NCBI GenBank assembly: GCA_012510865.1
Contig: JAAZHF010000147.1
Span: 1 to 5,780, forward strand
Reading direction: 5' to 3'
From: Gammaproteobacteria bacterium
GTDB lineage: Bacteria; Pseudomonadota; Gammaproteobacteria; Xanthomonadales; Xanthomonadaceae
Length of the DNA stretch: 5,780 nt
A program made the translations under genes and the position numbers. The notes beneath the pieces are model-generated. The model ran no database searches and was not told the origin of the DNA. It was given only the letters and a program-made list of their open reading frames with translations. Of this stretch, positions 5,626-5,780 are shown one piece after another. How positions within the stretch are numbered: position 1 is the stretch's first letter; every line of letters starts with the position of its first letter.

Positions 5626-5649
5626 CCAGGCCGCCCTAAGGCGGCCTGG
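5626..5649 (-). terminator. 10-bp perfect hairpin after the upstream gene (terminator candidate)
   Basis: CCAGGCCGCC (5626-5635) pairs perfectly with GGCGGCCTGG (5640-5649) around a four-base loop. It starts 22 nt after the stop of the upstream gene. The bases after it on the minus strand are TCGTCGAATAATT, not a true U-tract, so termination may be weak or the hairpin may be a processing site. It separates the upstream gene from the capsid promoter. Confidence 0.55.
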
Positions 5650-5671
5650 GCGCTGCGGTGGACGTGACGCG

Positions 5672-5780
5672 TCAGCCGTTGTCTCCCCGCATCTGCTTGA
5701 GCTTGGACAGGGGGATCTTGTCCAGCTCTTCGTCGTCAAGGCGCTCGACGTCGATCTCGGTGCTCTCCAAATCATAAACA
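5672..5780 (-). CDS. 3' end of an upstream phage head gene (35 codons visible)
   Basis: An open frame enters from the right edge and ends at TGA 5674-5672, giving the C-terminus YDLESTEIDVERLDDEELDK, then IPLSKLKQMRGDNG. It is strongly acidic followed by a short basic tail. In tailed phages the gene before the capsid gene is often a scaffold or protease-scaffold, and acidic helical C-termini with a basic end are compatible with that. With only 35 residues, portal or another head gene is equally possible. The competing frame that opens with an ATG at 5775 runs through the hairpin, promoter region and leader into the capsid gene, and is of low plausibility. A hairpin follows the stop. Confidence 0.65.
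   Translation of the reverse strand, partial: VYDLESTEIDVERLDDEELDKIPLSKLKQMRGDNG

Noticed and set aside
5254..5775. A 173-codon minus-strand frame crossing the intergenic region into the capsid gene
   Set aside because: It runs through the hairpin, promoter and leader, and its translation is Arg/Ser/Pro-rich. The alternative frame at the right edge gives a better C-terminus.

Overview
The window is a piece of a GC-rich tailed-phage (or prophage) genome carrying the capsid and head-to-tail connector genes. All nine supported genes lie on the minus strand, so they are transcribed from high to low coordinate. No host gene, integrase, RNA gene, IS or CRISPR array is visible. High GC and strong Shine-Dalgarno sites fit a GC-rich bacterial host such as a proteobacterium, but the host cannot be named from this sequence. 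The capsid family together with an SU10-type adaptor and a GINN-type structural protein suggests a short-tailed (podovirus-like) phage; this is inference.

Layout in order of transcription: (1) the 3' end of an upstream gene (about 5672-5780) with a very acidic C-terminus, position-compatible with a scaffold or other head gene. (2) A 250-bp intergenic region holding a 10-bp GC-rich hairpin, an AT-rich block, a plausible sigma70-type promoter and a roughly 140-nt structured leader. (3) The major capsid protein of the N4-gp56 family. (4) A 129-aa beta-rich, decoration-like protein. (5) An 11-bp perfect hairpin directly after it. (6) A 187-aa conserved phage protein with a C-terminal SAP/HeH-like helical motif. 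(7) A head-tail adaptor-like protein. (8) A 68-aa CsrA-like protein. (9) A 438-aa beta-rich structural protein with the GINN-type N-terminus. (10) A 58-aa zinc-ribbon protein. (11) A 205-aa structural protein. (12) The 5' part of an unrecognised gene running off the left edge.

From the 187-aa gene to the left edge the genes are packed tightly. Most stop and start codons overlap as TGATG or are separated by one base (TGAYGTG), which points to translational coupling along one polycistronic message. The promoter and leader before the capsid gene, and the hairpin after the decoration gene, would together allow the abundant capsid products to be made in excess over the connector proteins. The most unusual element is the CsrA-like gene in the middle of the connector operon. 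It keeps the CsrA core and the arginine at position 44 but lacks the basic residues of strand beta-1.
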